Positions 50,224 through 57,551 of a stretch of DNA of 64,000 bases are shown here, piece after piece. The stretch spans positions 186,614 through 250,613 of the IMG/VR virus record IMGVR_UViG_3300030085_002431; one strand, given 5' to 3'. Below the pieces are notes generated by a model, which was not told the origin of the DNA, made no database searches, and saw only the letters and a list, made by a program, of their open reading frames with translations. Position 1 is the stretch's first letter; the number at the start of each line of letters is the position of its first letter. This stretch comes from a virus. The position numbers were made by a program, and so were the translations under genes.

Positions 50224-50637
50224 ATGAACACCAACCTCACTCAAGAGAAAATCATCGACCTGATTGAACAGTTCTGCGATGTTCTTCGCACTAACTACCA
50301 AACCTATTCAATCGAGATGCACCGTCGTCACATCACTGCGGGAGATGATGAGACTGGTTATCATCAGAAGTGCATTGATGCTCTCTCTGAGGGTGAAGGT
50401 GTAGATAACTACGTCTACACAAAGGGCAGAAAGTATGCTAAAATTGTGCATGTAGTTTCATCCAGTGGTCAACAATCTGCCCACGCATTTGTTGACTTGA
50501 AGACTGGAGATGTCTACAAATCTGCCTCTTGGTCTGCACCTGCAAAGGGTATTCGTTACAACCTCGTTGATGAGAAATCTCGTCACGCAATGTATCAACG
50601 TGCAGACTGGGCAGGTTCTTACCTCTACGTCAAGTGA
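50224..50637 (+). CDS. Conserved phage protein, 137 aa
   Basis: GRKYAKIVHVV....AHAFVDLKTGDVYKSASWSAPAKGIRYNL is a pattern seen in many phage proteins of unknown function. The N-terminal half is helical. It is the first gene of a cassette-driven operon. Confidence 0.7.
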   Translation: MNTNLTQEKIIDLIEQFCDVLRTNYQTYSIEMHRRHITAGDDETGYHQKCIDALSEGEGVDNYVYTKGRKYAKIVHVVSSSGQQSAHAFVDLKTGDVYKSASWSAPAKGIRYNLVDEKSRHAMYQRADWAGSYLYVK

Positions 50638-50646
50638 TTGTACCGA

Positions 50647-50922
50647 ATGAGTTACACTCCGCAAGTTGATGACTATGTAAAATGGACAGATTCCCTCGGT
50701 AGAGTTACTGAGGGATGGGTCTATTTTGTAGATAGTGCTTACATTACAATCGAAGTTGGTGTAAAGTGTAAGACTGATGAAAACATCAAAGATTGCCCTT
50801 TGCATCAAAAAATTCATACTCTTATTTGTTGCTTTCCAGAAAATTGGGAAGAATTAGAGTATGTTACCAATCGTAGAGATGAAGAGAAAACATCCTATGA
50901 TAAAATCCCCTCACGTTACTAA
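50647..50922 (+). CDS. Hypothetical SH3-like protein, 91 aa
   Basis: VDDYVKWTDSLGRVTEGWVYFV has the alternation of a small beta-barrel. The ATG at 50647 is used, not the TTG at 50638. Shares a TAATG junction with the next gene. Confidence 0.6.
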   Translation: MSYTPQVDDYVKWTDSLGRVTEGWVYFVDSAYITIEVGVKCKTDENIKDCPLHQKIHTLICCFPENWEELEYVTNRRDEEKTSYDKIPSRY

Positions 50923-51056
50923 TGCACGAATCTACTCTTGACTTATTCTGCCAACATGCAGATGAAATTATTGCTGATGAATACGCAAAAGAAATTGAAC
51001 TAAAGGCAGCAGAACTTGAACTGCCCGTTGATTATTATATGCAGGAGTTTATGTGA
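50922..51056 (+). CDS. Hypothetical acidic protein, 44 aa
   Basis: An acidic helix (DEIIADEYAKEIELKAAELE). Both junctions share bases with the neighbours' start or stop codons. Confidence 0.58.
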   Translation: MHESTLDLFCQHADEIIADEYAKEIELKAAELELPVDYYMQEFM

Positions 51057-51211
51057 TGTTTACTGTTGATGAATTGAGGTATTTGCAAAATGTTTTATCT
51101 GTTGCCAGTTCTTATACTATTGCTAGAAATGAGCAAATCGACCTCCCCACAGTAAAGCATAAAGAACTAGAAAATAAAATTAGAAATAAAATCACACAAA
51201 TGACTGTCTAA
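51056..51211 (+). CDS. Hypothetical helical protein, 51 aa
   Basis: A helical protein (DELRYLQNVLSVASSYTIAR) starting in the TGATG junction and ending in a TAATG junction. Confidence 0.58.
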   Translation: MFTVDELRYLQNVLSVASSYTIARNEQIDLPTVKHKELENKIRNKITQMTV

Positions 51212-51552
51212 TGTTTAACTGGGAATCTACAGTTCGACTTGCAAGTGGTTATCTTAAAAAGGTAAATCTCACTGGATATAATACAGTAGAAGATGCTAAT
51301 GCTGCTGCAAGAGGTCAAACAGGTGGAGGTGAAGTTCTTATCACTCAGAGAGTGAATGATATATCACCACCACCAATGTATGTTAGACATGAACCCGAAT
51401 GTCATAAAGTATATGAAGAAGTTGACCATTCTTATATGGATCAACTAGAAGAAGATATGTATTTGTATCTTTGTGAAGTCGCAATTAGACGAGGTGAAGA
51501 ACCACCATCAGTCGAAGATTTTTATATTTGGTTAGAAGATAATTTTAATTGA
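51211..51552 (+). CDS. Hypothetical protein, 113 aa
   Basis: A soluble protein with a Gly-rich turn (ARGQTGGGEVLITQRVND) and an acidic helical C-terminus. It ends the operon just before the cassette K hairpin. Confidence 0.62.
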   Translation: MFNWESTVRLASGYLKKVNLTGYNTVEDANAAARGQTGGGEVLITQRVNDISPPPMYVRHEPECHKVYEEVDHSYMDQLEEDMYLYLCEVAIRRGEEPPSVEDFYIWLEDNFN

Positions 51553-51560
51553 ACCCTGTG

Positions 51561-51626
51561 CCACCTGAGGTGGTGTCCACTACCCTGCCCATTGCCGTGG
51601 GTGGGGTGCTATATTTGTTTCACAAA
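51561..51626 (+). promoter_or_regulatory. Cassette promoter K (hairpin, GTCCAC, TATATT, dyad)
   Basis: CCACC-TGA-GGTGG (51561-51573) precedes GTCCAC at 51575. TGC TATATT is at 51610, 35 bp on. Perfect dyad TTTGT-TTC-ACAAA spans 51614-51626, a different sequence from cassettes D/E but in the same register. Confidence 0.75.
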
Positions 51627-51639
51627 CGAGGTCAAACGA

Positions 51640-52875
51640 TTGTTCACACTTCTCCCCTACCAGCAACGTGCCCTCGATGCAGTGCAAACTAATCGCAAGG
51701 GTTCTGTATTTGTTCCTACTGGTGGTGGCAAAACTGTTATCATGATGGAAGATGCAAAGCAACGTATTGCACGGGCATCTAAACCCCTCACCTTCCTGAT
51801 TGTTGCTCCTCGCATTCTCCTCGCAAACCAACTTTGTGGTGAGTTTGAAGAGTACCTAGATAATAAAGATATTCACTATATGCACTGCCATAGTGGAGAA
51901 ACTCACCACTTCAAGAGTACAAATCCAGAACTCATCAAACTGTTTGCAAATACTGCAAAAGTTGGTGGTGAGCATTGCTTCATTTTTACTACCTACAATT
52001 CTATTCATAAAGTCAATGATTCAAAGATTGACGTTGATGTTGTTTACTTTGACGAAGCACATCACTGCGTCAAGAAAAACAACTTTGTGGGTATTGCTCA
52101 GACTAGTGCAGACGCAAATAATTCTTATTTCTTTACTGCTACTCCTAAGTATCATGGTGGAGTTGAATCCATGAACAATACCTCTGTTTATGGTAACAAC
52201 ATCATCTCTATTCCTGCTCAAGAATTGATTGATGCAGGTAGCATTATTCCCCCTAAAGTTGTATCCTATGAATCACAAGACACCCGCAGTCGTGAAAATG
52301 CTGCGTGGGTCGATGGTAAGAATGTCATTGGCATTTTGCGTGGGATTACTGACACCGATGCTCCTAAAGTTCTTGTTGCATCTCCAAGCAGCAAGTGCAT
52401 CTGGGAAATGTTCACTGAAACCGATGTTCTTATTCAACTGAAAGACATGGGTTACACCATCATGCACATCACATCTAAGCATGGTGCTTACATCGACAAA
52501 ACCAAAGTTTCCCGTGAAGTATTCTTTGAGAAGATGTCTGAGTTCGGTGCTGACCCTGATAAAAAGTTCATTGTCTTCCACTATTCTATTCTGTCCGAAG
52601 GTATGAACGTGCATGGTCTGACTCATTGCATCATGCTCCGCAATCTTCCTGTGATTGAGATGGCACAGACTGTCGGTCGTGTTATCCGTATGCACCGAGA
52701 TGACCGCAAAGCAATCGCAGAAGGTAAAATGAAAGCAGGTGAGTTTGCTTTCTATAAGAAACCCTGTGGTCACGTTGTTATTCCTACCAACAACAACTAT
52801 GGAGACCGTATCATCAAGCAACTGCAAAACGTTGTTGATACTATCTTTGTCAAGGGTGAAGTTCCGATTGCATAA
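51640..52875 (+). CDS. SF2 DNA helicase (UvsW/type III-R-like), 411 aa, TTG start
   Basis: The start is TTG 51640 (FTLLPYQQRALDAV), 7 nt after GAGGT and downstream of the promoter; an ATG-less longer frame would start before the promoter. Walker A PTGGGKT is at 26-32, DEAH in VVYFDEAHHC near 138, then TATPKYH, and motif VI TVGRVIRMHRD near 345. The size and order fit phage UvsW-like helicases that remodel recombination and origin structures. R-loop or branch-migration activity is inferred from family. Confidence 0.82.
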   Translation: MFTLLPYQQRALDAVQTNRKGSVFVPTGGGKTVIMMEDAKQRIARASKPLTFLIVAPRILLANQLCGEFEEYLDNKDIHYMHCHSGETHHFKSTNPELIKLFANTAKVGGEHCFIFTTYNSIHKVNDSKIDVDVVYFDEAHHCVKKNNFVGIAQTSADANNSYFFTATPKYHGGVESMNNTSVYGNNIISIPAQELIDAGSIIPPKVVSYESQDTRSRENAAWVDGKNVIGILRGITDTDAPKVLVASPSSKCIWEMFTETDVLIQLKDMGYTIMHITSKHGAYIDKTKVSREVFFEKMSEFGADPDKKFIVFHYSILSEGMNVHGLTHCIMLRNLPVIEMAQTVGRVIRMHRDDRKAIAEGKMKAGEFAFYKKPCGHVVIPTNNNYGDRIIKQLQNVVDTIFVKGEVPIA

Positions 52876-52900
52876 ATTATTATGTGTCACGCATAATATA

Positions 52901-53065
52901 ATGCCATTTACGAAGAAGTTTCCCCGTTCTGGGGATACTAAGCACATTAGAGTTCCAGTTGTTTATTCTGACTTAGTGTTAGAGTTAATGGAAGTCTATG
53001 ACAGTAAGTTTGAGATAGATAAGGGCAAACATTTACTCCGAAAGTATATCAACTCAGTCAAGTAG
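52901..53065 (+). CDS. Hypothetical basic protein, 54 aa
   Basis: A beta strand followed by helices (HIRVPVVYSDLVLELMEVYD), reminiscent of short ribbon-helix-helix proteins but not diagnostic. It starts 25 nt after the helicase. Confidence 0.58.
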   Translation: MPFTKKFPRSGDTKHIRVPVVYSDLVLELMEVYDSKFEIDKGKHLLRKYINSVK

Positions 53066-53069
53066 TATG

Positions 53070-53137
53070 CCAGTCCTGGAACTGGTCTAATCCCCCTTGC
53101 CCTTCTTAGGGTGAGGGGTTATAGTGTATTCATACAC
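53070..53137 (+). promoter_or_regulatory. Cassette promoter L (inverted repeat, GTC, TATAGT, dyad)
   Basis: CCAGT/ACTGG (53070-53085) precedes GTCTAA at 53085. TATAGT is at 53120, 35 bp on. The spacer is a GC hairpin (CCCC..GCCCT/AGGG..AGGGG). Perfect dyad GTGTATTCATACAC at 53124-53137. Confidence 0.75.
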
Positions 53138-53145
53138 AGGAACGC

Positions 53146-53736
53146 ATGAAACTTACCACCAACGAAGTTGCAGCAAAACTGAAAGTTACTGATTTTTCTG
53201 CATTTCAAAAACCTGGCAAGAATAAGGGTGCCCGTGGTCAACTGCTGGAGACTGCTCTGGGTATTAGTAATTCCTCTGACTTGACTGATTTGATTGACGG
53301 TGAACTGAAATCTTTCACTCAGGGAGAATCTATTGCTGTCACTCAAATTAAACATTGCCTGCATGAAATTATCAGGGATGAAGTTGGATTTTATGATAGC
53401 AAAGTTGGTGAGAAACTGAGACAAACCATTTATGTTGGTTTCACACGTTCTAATGATTATATTGGAACTGCAACAATTAGTTTCGACAGTTGCCCTAAGC
53501 ATTTCTGTGAACTCGCAGAAGATTATGAATATATTTGTAATGAAATCCGCAATCGTTACAATAACAGTCAAGAACTGAGTACGATTACTGGTCCTAATAA
53601 ATTGCTTCAAATCCGTACTAAAGCAAGCAAGAATAAGTGGGGACAATACACTCCTTTGGTGTATAATGATAAAGTTATGAAAGATAAAAATATGGCATTT
53701 TATCTCTGCACACAATTCGGTAAAACTATTATTTGA
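53146..53736 (+). CDS. MutH/Sau3AI-like GATC endonuclease, 196 aa
   Basis: GQLLETALG at 31-39 matches E. coli MutH GQLLEIWLG, including the catalytic Glu. DGELKSF (51-57) gives the E-x-K of the active site (E53, K55). LLQIRTKAS near 156 and FYLCTQF near the end match the MutH C-terminal DNA-binding strands LQIRPKAA and FYLKKNF. MutH nicks unmethylated GATC; relatives such as Sau3AI cut both strands. A Dam methylase follows after 4 nt, so a phage GATC restriction or repair module is inferred. Confidence 0.8.
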   Translation: MKLTTNEVAAKLKVTDFSAFQKPGKNKGARGQLLETALGISNSSDLTDLIDGELKSFTQGESIAVTQIKHCLHEIIRDEVGFYDSKVGEKLRQTIYVGFTRSNDYIGTATISFDSCPKHFCELAEDYEYICNEIRNRYNNSQELSTITGPNKLLQIRTKASKNKWGQYTPLVYNDKVMKDKNMAFYLCTQFGKTII

Positions 53737-53740
53737 GAAC

Positions 53741-54562
53741 ATGAGAAAACCATTCCTTAAATGGGCAGGTGGTAAAACTAAAGTCCTGCAACATATTTTG
53801 CCCCTTATTGGTAATGTTGACCACTTCATTGAACCATTCGCAGGTTCTATGTCTGTGGGGTTAAATGTACCTGCAAAAGTGTGTGTTCTGAATGATGTTA
53901 ATGGGCACATCATCCAACTTTACCAGCATCTTATTGGTGAGGGTGAGGACTTTATTAACTACTGCGAATCCTTTTTTGTGGATGGTAATGTATCTGATTT
54001 GTATTATGAGAGAAGAACACTATTCAATGAAACTGAGGATAGTAGAGAAAGGTCTGCATTGTTTGTTTATTTGAATCGACATGGATTCAATGGACTGACA
54101 AGATATAATAAGAGTGGTGAATATAATGTTCCTTTTGGTAAGTATAAAAAACCATACTTTCCGAGAGACGAAATGATGGAATTTAGATATAATATGCAGA
54201 GAAAAATGCTTCTTAGAATGACAGCATTTGATTTTGCAGACCCAGTGTTGTATAAGAATCTTTCTGCTGGTAGTGTAGTTTATTGTGACCCACCTTATAT
54301 TCCGTTGAATGAAACTTCCAACTTCACGGCATATTCTACTGATGGGTTTACTAATAACGACCAAATTAGATTGAAGCAACTTGCACTTAATCTGAGAAGA
54401 CAGGGAGCAAAAGTAATCATTAGTAATCACGATGTACCTGCTGCCCGTGAATTGTACTCTGACGCATCTAGAATCATCGAAATTAACGTGAGTCGCAGTG
54501 TGAGTGCTAAGGGTGGTTCTAGAGGTAAAGTGGGGGAAATCCTAGCAGTTTATGAACCCTGA
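53741..54562 (+). CDS. dam: Dam DNA adenine methylase, 273 aa
   Basis: FLKWAGGKTK at the N-terminus, EPFAGSMSVGL near 32-42 and DPPY at 183-186 are classical Dam features, and the spacing and length equal T4 and E. coli Dam. It transfers a methyl group from SAM to the adenine of GATC. It lies 4 nt behind the MutH-like nuclease, presumably protecting phage DNA from it. It differs clearly from the methylase at 38166. Confidence 0.92.
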   Translation: MRKPFLKWAGGKTKVLQHILPLIGNVDHFIEPFAGSMSVGLNVPAKVCVLNDVNGHIIQLYQHLIGEGEDFINYCESFFVDGNVSDLYYERRTLFNETEDSRERSALFVYLNRHGFNGLTRYNKSGEYNVPFGKYKKPYFPRDEMMEFRYNMQRKMLLRMTAFDFADPVLYKNLSAGSVVYCDPPYIPLNETSNFTAYSTDGFTNNDQIRLKQLALNLRRQGAKVIISNHDVPAARELYSDASRIIEINVSRSVSAKGGSRGKVGEILAVYEP

Positions 54563-54624
54563 TGTGCCACATGTTCTAGTGGCACAGTAAATGAGCACAG
54601 ACCCCAAAATTTGCTATTCTATAG
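54563..54624 (+). promoter_or_regulatory. Cassette promoter M (inverted repeat, GGCACA, TATTCT)
   Basis: Perfect inverted repeat TGTGCCAC/GTGGCACA (54563-54586) includes GGCACA at 54581; TGC TATTCT at 54615 is 34 bp on. A dyad, TTCTATAGAA, overlaps the -10. The upstream part is nearly identical to cassette P (three differences in about 50 bp) but the dyad differs. Confidence 0.72.
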
Positions 54625-54646
54625 AAGTCGTCAGGGGATTGCCCAC

Positions 54647-54832
54647 ATGGTCACTAAAACACTCACATTTGAAGAAGAGACCGATTTGGTTTCATCCCTT
54701 TACTCTGCCGTTGCTTATTTTAAGCAGTTGGAAGAAGAATCCATCAATAACAAAGATTATTGGAAGAAACGGATACAAGAAGCACAAAACGTTGCTGATA
54801 AATTTTACGCAGAACTGAAGGCATCACTGTGA
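54647..54832 (+). CDS. Hypothetical helical protein, 61 aa
   Basis: The ATG at 54647 lies downstream of the cassette M start with AGGGGA in front. Charged helices (FEEETDLVSSLYSAVAYFKQ). It overlaps the next gene (GTG) by 4 nt. Confidence 0.62.
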   Translation: MVTKTLTFEEETDLVSSLYSAVAYFKQLEEESINNKDYWKKRIQEAQNVADKFYAELKASL

Positions 54833-55032
54833 ACGCACTGACTGAAATGGAAACTATTCTCAACCTCCAGGATTGTCTGACGGAGAAGCAACTTACTGCT
54901 CTCCGTGACATGGTAGAGTTTTATCGAGATTTTCAAGAAGAGTTGTATGATTATCCTGCTGAAGAAAATCTTTTCACAGGATCACAACTCGAACTGTTTC
55001 AAATCTTCGATGTCAATCGTATTGACAGTTGA
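54829..55032 (+). CDS. Hypothetical acidic protein, 67 aa, GTG start
   Basis: A helical acidic protein (DCLTEKQLTALRDMVEFYRD). The GTGA junction with the preceding stop supports the GTG start. The next promoter's -35 lies in its last codons. Confidence 0.6.
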   Translation: MNALTEMETILNLQDCLTEKQLTALRDMVEFYRDFQEELYDYPAEENLFTGSQLELFQIFDVNRIDS

Positions 55033-55050
55033 GATTTGAAATCATATAAT
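55022..55050 (+). promoter_or_regulatory. Consensus promoter TTGACA-17-TATAAT
   Basis: The -35 (55022) and -10 (55045) are perfect with a 17-bp spacer. A dyad, ACTTC-T-GAAGT, follows the -10. It is the strongest classical promoter in the window and starts the 55087 gene. Confidence 0.9.
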
Positions 55051-55086
55051 TACTTCTGAAGTTTATTTTCAAGACTAAAACAATCA

Positions 55087-55260
55087 ATGGAGAACGCAGT
55101 CAAGAACCAGATGCACACATCCGTAAATGTTACCATCTATTTTAATGCTGAAATGGATGATTTGGATGTGAAAGATTTTGTAGAATCTTCTCTTGAAAAG
55201 TATTGTCATCCTGATCATATTGTTCAGGATTATGAATACTGGCACTCCAATGAGTCTTGA
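55087..55260 (+). CDS. Hypothetical acidic protein, 57 aa
   Basis: A mixed small protein (HTSVNVTIYFNAEMDDLDVKD). It is monocistronic under a consensus promoter, so probably expressed early and strongly. Function unknown. Confidence 0.65.
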   Translation: MENAVKNQMHTSVNVTIYFNAEMDDLDVKDFVESSLEKYCHPDHIVQDYEYWHSNES

Positions 55261-55269
55261 GTGACGCAA

Positions 55270-55337
55270 GGACAGTTCTAACACTGTCCACTAAACCCCC
55301 CATGGCACCCTTCTGGGTGCTATCATTACGAAGTAAT
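55270..55337 (+). promoter_or_regulatory. Cassette promoter N (inverted repeat, GTCCAC, TATCAT, dyad)
   Basis: GGACAGT/ACTGTCC (55270-55289), GTCCAC at 55286, a GCACCC/GGGTGC hairpin in the spacer, TGC TATCAT at 55321 (35 bp), dyad ATTACGAAGTAAT at 55325-55337. Confidence 0.82.
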
Positions 55338-55350
55338 CAATCAAAGGCAC

Positions 55351-55752
55351 ATGTCTGTCACAACCCGACTCAAGGATTCCACCATTGATGTCATTCATGA
55401 ACTGGTTGAAAATAACTATCATGATGGTGACATTTATGAGTTCATCAACACCTACGGTGAAGATGCACTGGAAACTTGCTACGAGGATTATGTAGAACTC
55501 GGAGAATCTTATTCCTTCGAGGCAGTTGATGTTTTCTGTGAAGAGTTTTCAATCGAAGAGATTGGTAACTTCCAAGATGCTTATTATGGTGAATATGAAA
55601 CACCTGCAATTTTTGCAGAGCAATTCACTGATGACACAACTGCAATGGAACTTCCTAACTATGTTGTTGTTGATTGGGAAGCAACTTGGGAGTGCAATCT
55701 TCGGCATGATTTTATCTGGTCCGAAGGATTTGTTTTCAACCGCAACTTCTGA
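55351..55752 (+). CDS. ArdA-like antirestriction protein, 133 aa
   Basis: The C-terminal half, FQDAYYGEYETPAIFAEQFTDD then LPNYVVVDWEATWECNLRHD and a terminal FVFNR strand, follows the ArdA pattern (DAY.G......FA..., P.Y...D.E.....L..D). It is strongly acidic, as expected for a DNA mimic that blocks type I restriction and modification enzymes. It is shorter than typical ArdA (about 165 residues). Confidence 0.6.
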   Translation: MSVTTRLKDSTIDVIHELVENNYHDGDIYEFINTYGEDALETCYEDYVELGESYSFEAVDVFCEEFSIEEIGNFQDAYYGEYETPAIFAEQFTDDTTAMELPNYVVVDWEATWECNLRHDFIWSEGFVFNRNF

Positions 55753-55755
55753 TTG

Positions 55756-55959
55756 ATGCAATTTTTAATTACTGAGATTGAGTTTGATTTCACTGATGCT
55801 TTTGACGGTGAACCAAGTGCAGAATCTAAAAAAGAATTATATGATGATGTACTTGGTGAAGTGTGGGAAGCACATGATGAAGAAGATTTAATTGATGAAA
55901 TATCTGCTTGCACGGGTTGGTGCATTAACTCTATTGATTACAAACACATTCTAAAATGA
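55756..55959 (+). CDS. Hypothetical acidic protein, 67 aa
   Basis: The ATG at 55756 is used, not the TTG one codon earlier. Very acidic (FDFTDAFDGEPSAESKKELY, EAHDEEDLIDE) with two Cys near the end. It follows the ArdA-like gene by 3 nt and could also be a DNA-mimic type protein. Confidence 0.6.
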   Translation: MQFLITEIEFDFTDAFDGEPSAESKKELYDDVLGEVWEAHDEEDLIDEISACTGWCINSIDYKHILK

Positions 55960-56168
55960 TGACTCTCTCCAAAGACAAACTGCAACACATTAAAGAGAAC
56001 TATGCACAACTAATCCTTGACGGGATGGATATGCGTTCCCTTGAAGCATTTGCAATGGAATCTATTCTCCAAAACATGGAAATGTGGGATGAGAAAGATA
56101 TTAAGGAAGAAGTTCTTGATTACTATGGGGAAGAAACCTGGAACGATTTGCTAGAAGTAGATGACTAA
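55956..56168 (+). CDS. Hypothetical acidic protein, 70 aa
   Basis: Two consecutive ATG codons at the ATGATG junction; either may be used. A helical protein with an acidic tail (DEKDIKEEVLDYYGEETWND). It overlaps the next gene by 8 nt. Confidence 0.6.
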   Translation: MMTLSKDKLQHIKENYAQLILDGMDMRSLEAFAMESILQNMEMWDEKDIKEEVLDYYGEETWNDLLEVDD

Positions 56169-56484
56169 TGCCTGGGCACTTTTGTGGGACGAAATTTATC
56201 CTAACGGTGAAATGAACAAACCAAAACCATTTCAATCTAATCAATTTGAGGTTGAGAAACAACGAGCAATGTCTAACATTGAAGATGTAACTAACTCTCA
56301 AGAGGATTGGGAAGATTTCTGGTATAATTCTGAATCTGAGGGTAAAGATGTTCTTGAAGAAAATGTAGAGGAGGATAATACTCCCAAAACATTTTCTTAT
56401 GATGGTTGGATTCCCAAAGAAAAGTTTGGTATTAAAAATACAAAACAGTTCTTTGAGAAAAATGGAAAACCATTTATGGGTTAA
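56161..56484 (+). CDS. Hypothetical protein, 107 aa
   Basis: An acidic middle (SEGKDVLEENVEEDNTPK) and conserved-looking FSYDGWIPKEKFGIK. Last gene of the ArdA-like operon. No family was recognised. Confidence 0.6.
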   Translation: MTNAWALLWDEIYPNGEMNKPKPFQSNQFEVEKQRAMSNIEDVTNSQEDWEDFWYNSESEGKDVLEENVEEDNTPKTFSYDGWIPKEKFGIKNTKQFFEKNGKPFMG

Positions 56485-56538
56485 TCTCAACAGTTTCACA
56501 TAAACAGTCGATGAGACTGCACGGCATGACCTAAGACA

Positions 56539-56565
56539 CCTGCATGACCAAAATGCAGGTTTTTT
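56539..56565 (+). terminator. Intrinsic terminator
   Basis: CCTGCAT/ATGCAGG stem, 7-nt loop and six T. Confidence 0.88.
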
Positions 56566-56603
56566 AGTTTTTGACACCTTTCAAACTCTAGTCATAGCAA
56601 GGG

Positions 56604-56628
56604 TTCTCATTTGTGACACATGTGAGAA
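56604..56628 (+). promoter_or_regulatory. 25-bp imperfect palindrome, operator-like
   Basis: TTCTCA and TGAGAA flank a TGTG-A-CACA core; 10 of 12 pairs match around a central A. TTGACA is at 56571 but no good -10 follows. Its core TGTGACACATGT also occurs in cassette P (58126) and, with one change, in cassette M. Confidence 0.5.
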
Positions 56629-56687
56629 TTGCTGTCCTGGTCACTTCCCGCATAAATTAAAGAGTAAAGAATTTTTTATTTTATTGT

Positions 56688-57041
56688 ATGGAAGACAATG
56701 ATTTAAGTCAATTTCCTTCACAACTTTTCTGTGAATCTGAATTACTTGGTGTTAGTTTCACGTTTGGTCCTAATCCTAATCCCTATAGGAGAAGTCCAAA
56801 GATGTATTATATTGAATTAAAGGATAAATCATTTAACTCAGAATTTCCTGATGATTATACTGAGGTTAATTATGAAACAATTCATCCAGATAATTTTGAT
56901 GAAGTTGTCAGATGTAGGGAGAAATTAAAATCAGAGTGGTGGAAAAGATATCAATATATTGATGAAAATCCAGATATATTTGGTGCTGGTGCTGATTTTG
57001 GGGAAACTGATATTAACCTCGAAACGGATGAAATTGGTTGA
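56688..57041 (+). CDS. Hypothetical protein, 117 aa
   Basis: An aromatic-rich beta domain (LLGVSFTFGPNPNPYRRSPK, MYYIELKDKSFNSEFPDD) with an acidic end. It stands alone between a terminator/palindrome region and cassette O. Confidence 0.62.
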   Translation: MEDNDLSQFPSQLFCESELLGVSFTFGPNPNPYRRSPKMYYIELKDKSFNSEFPDDYTEVNYETIHPDNFDEVVRCREKLKSEWWKRYQYIDENPDIFGAGADFGETDINLETDEIG

Positions 57042-57057
57042 GTCTTAAGTGACTCAA

Positions 57058-57113
57058 GGACAGTTCTAGCACTGTCCACTAAACCCCCCACACGGGGCAA
57101 AATCGTGTATTGT
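57058..57113 (+). promoter_or_regulatory. Cassette promoter O (inverted repeat, GTCCAC, TATTGT)
   Basis: GGACAGT/ACTGTCC (57058-57077), GTCCACTAAACCCCCCA starting at 57074, then TATTGT at 57108 (34 bp). The first 35 bp are nearly identical to cassette N; the segment around the -10 is not. Confidence 0.78.
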
Positions 57114-57139
57114 ATAAGAGTCAAAGAGATTCGCACTAA

Positions 57140-57391
57140 ATGCAACTCACATCCAAAGATGGTCACATGGTTGTTGATTTTTATTCCCTGAAGTTTGCTG
57201 ATGGGACTGAGCACAATCGTTTGGCACTTAAGGTTGTTACTTTCTGTGGTAAAACCCAATCGAAAAGTTACATCAACATCAAAGATGTAAAACGTGAGGT
57301 AGAATCTCGTATTGAGGGTTATGGTTACAAACAAACCCGAATCAATAAAGAACCTCAATTCTTTAACTCAGCAATGGCATGTGCCTGCTGA
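57140..57391 (+). CDS. Hypothetical protein, 83 aa
   Basis: Beta-rich (GHMVVDFYSLKFADGTEHNR) with a basic C-terminal helix and a CAC end. No family was recognised. Confidence 0.62.
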   Translation: MQLTSKDGHMVVDFYSLKFADGTEHNRLALKVVTFCGKTQSKSYINIKDVKREVESRIEGYGYKQTRINKEPQFFNSAMACAC

Positions 57392-57551
57392 TATTAACTG
57401 GGCAGTACAGTATTTAACGTAAGACCCAGCATGAGATGGCATACCCGTTACGGTCACTGTGCTGACGTTCCTGAGTGAACTTCCGTGGGTCGGTTAATCC
57501 TGTCAGCAACATCTCTTTAGTACACAAACACAAACCACATTTAATTTCATT
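57392..57551 (+). other. Non-coding spacer with possible long stem
   Basis: No ORF fits. GACCCA (about 57423) and TGGGTC (about 57486) could close a stem around a GC-rich insert. It could be a leader RNA of the 57552 gene. Confidence 0.3.

Noticed and set aside
52879-52902. Promoter (TATAAT with a TTATG/CATAA dyad) before the 52901 gene
   Set aside because: The -10 overlaps the ATG, so transcription would start inside the gene, and no -35 or cassette hexamer is at the right distance.
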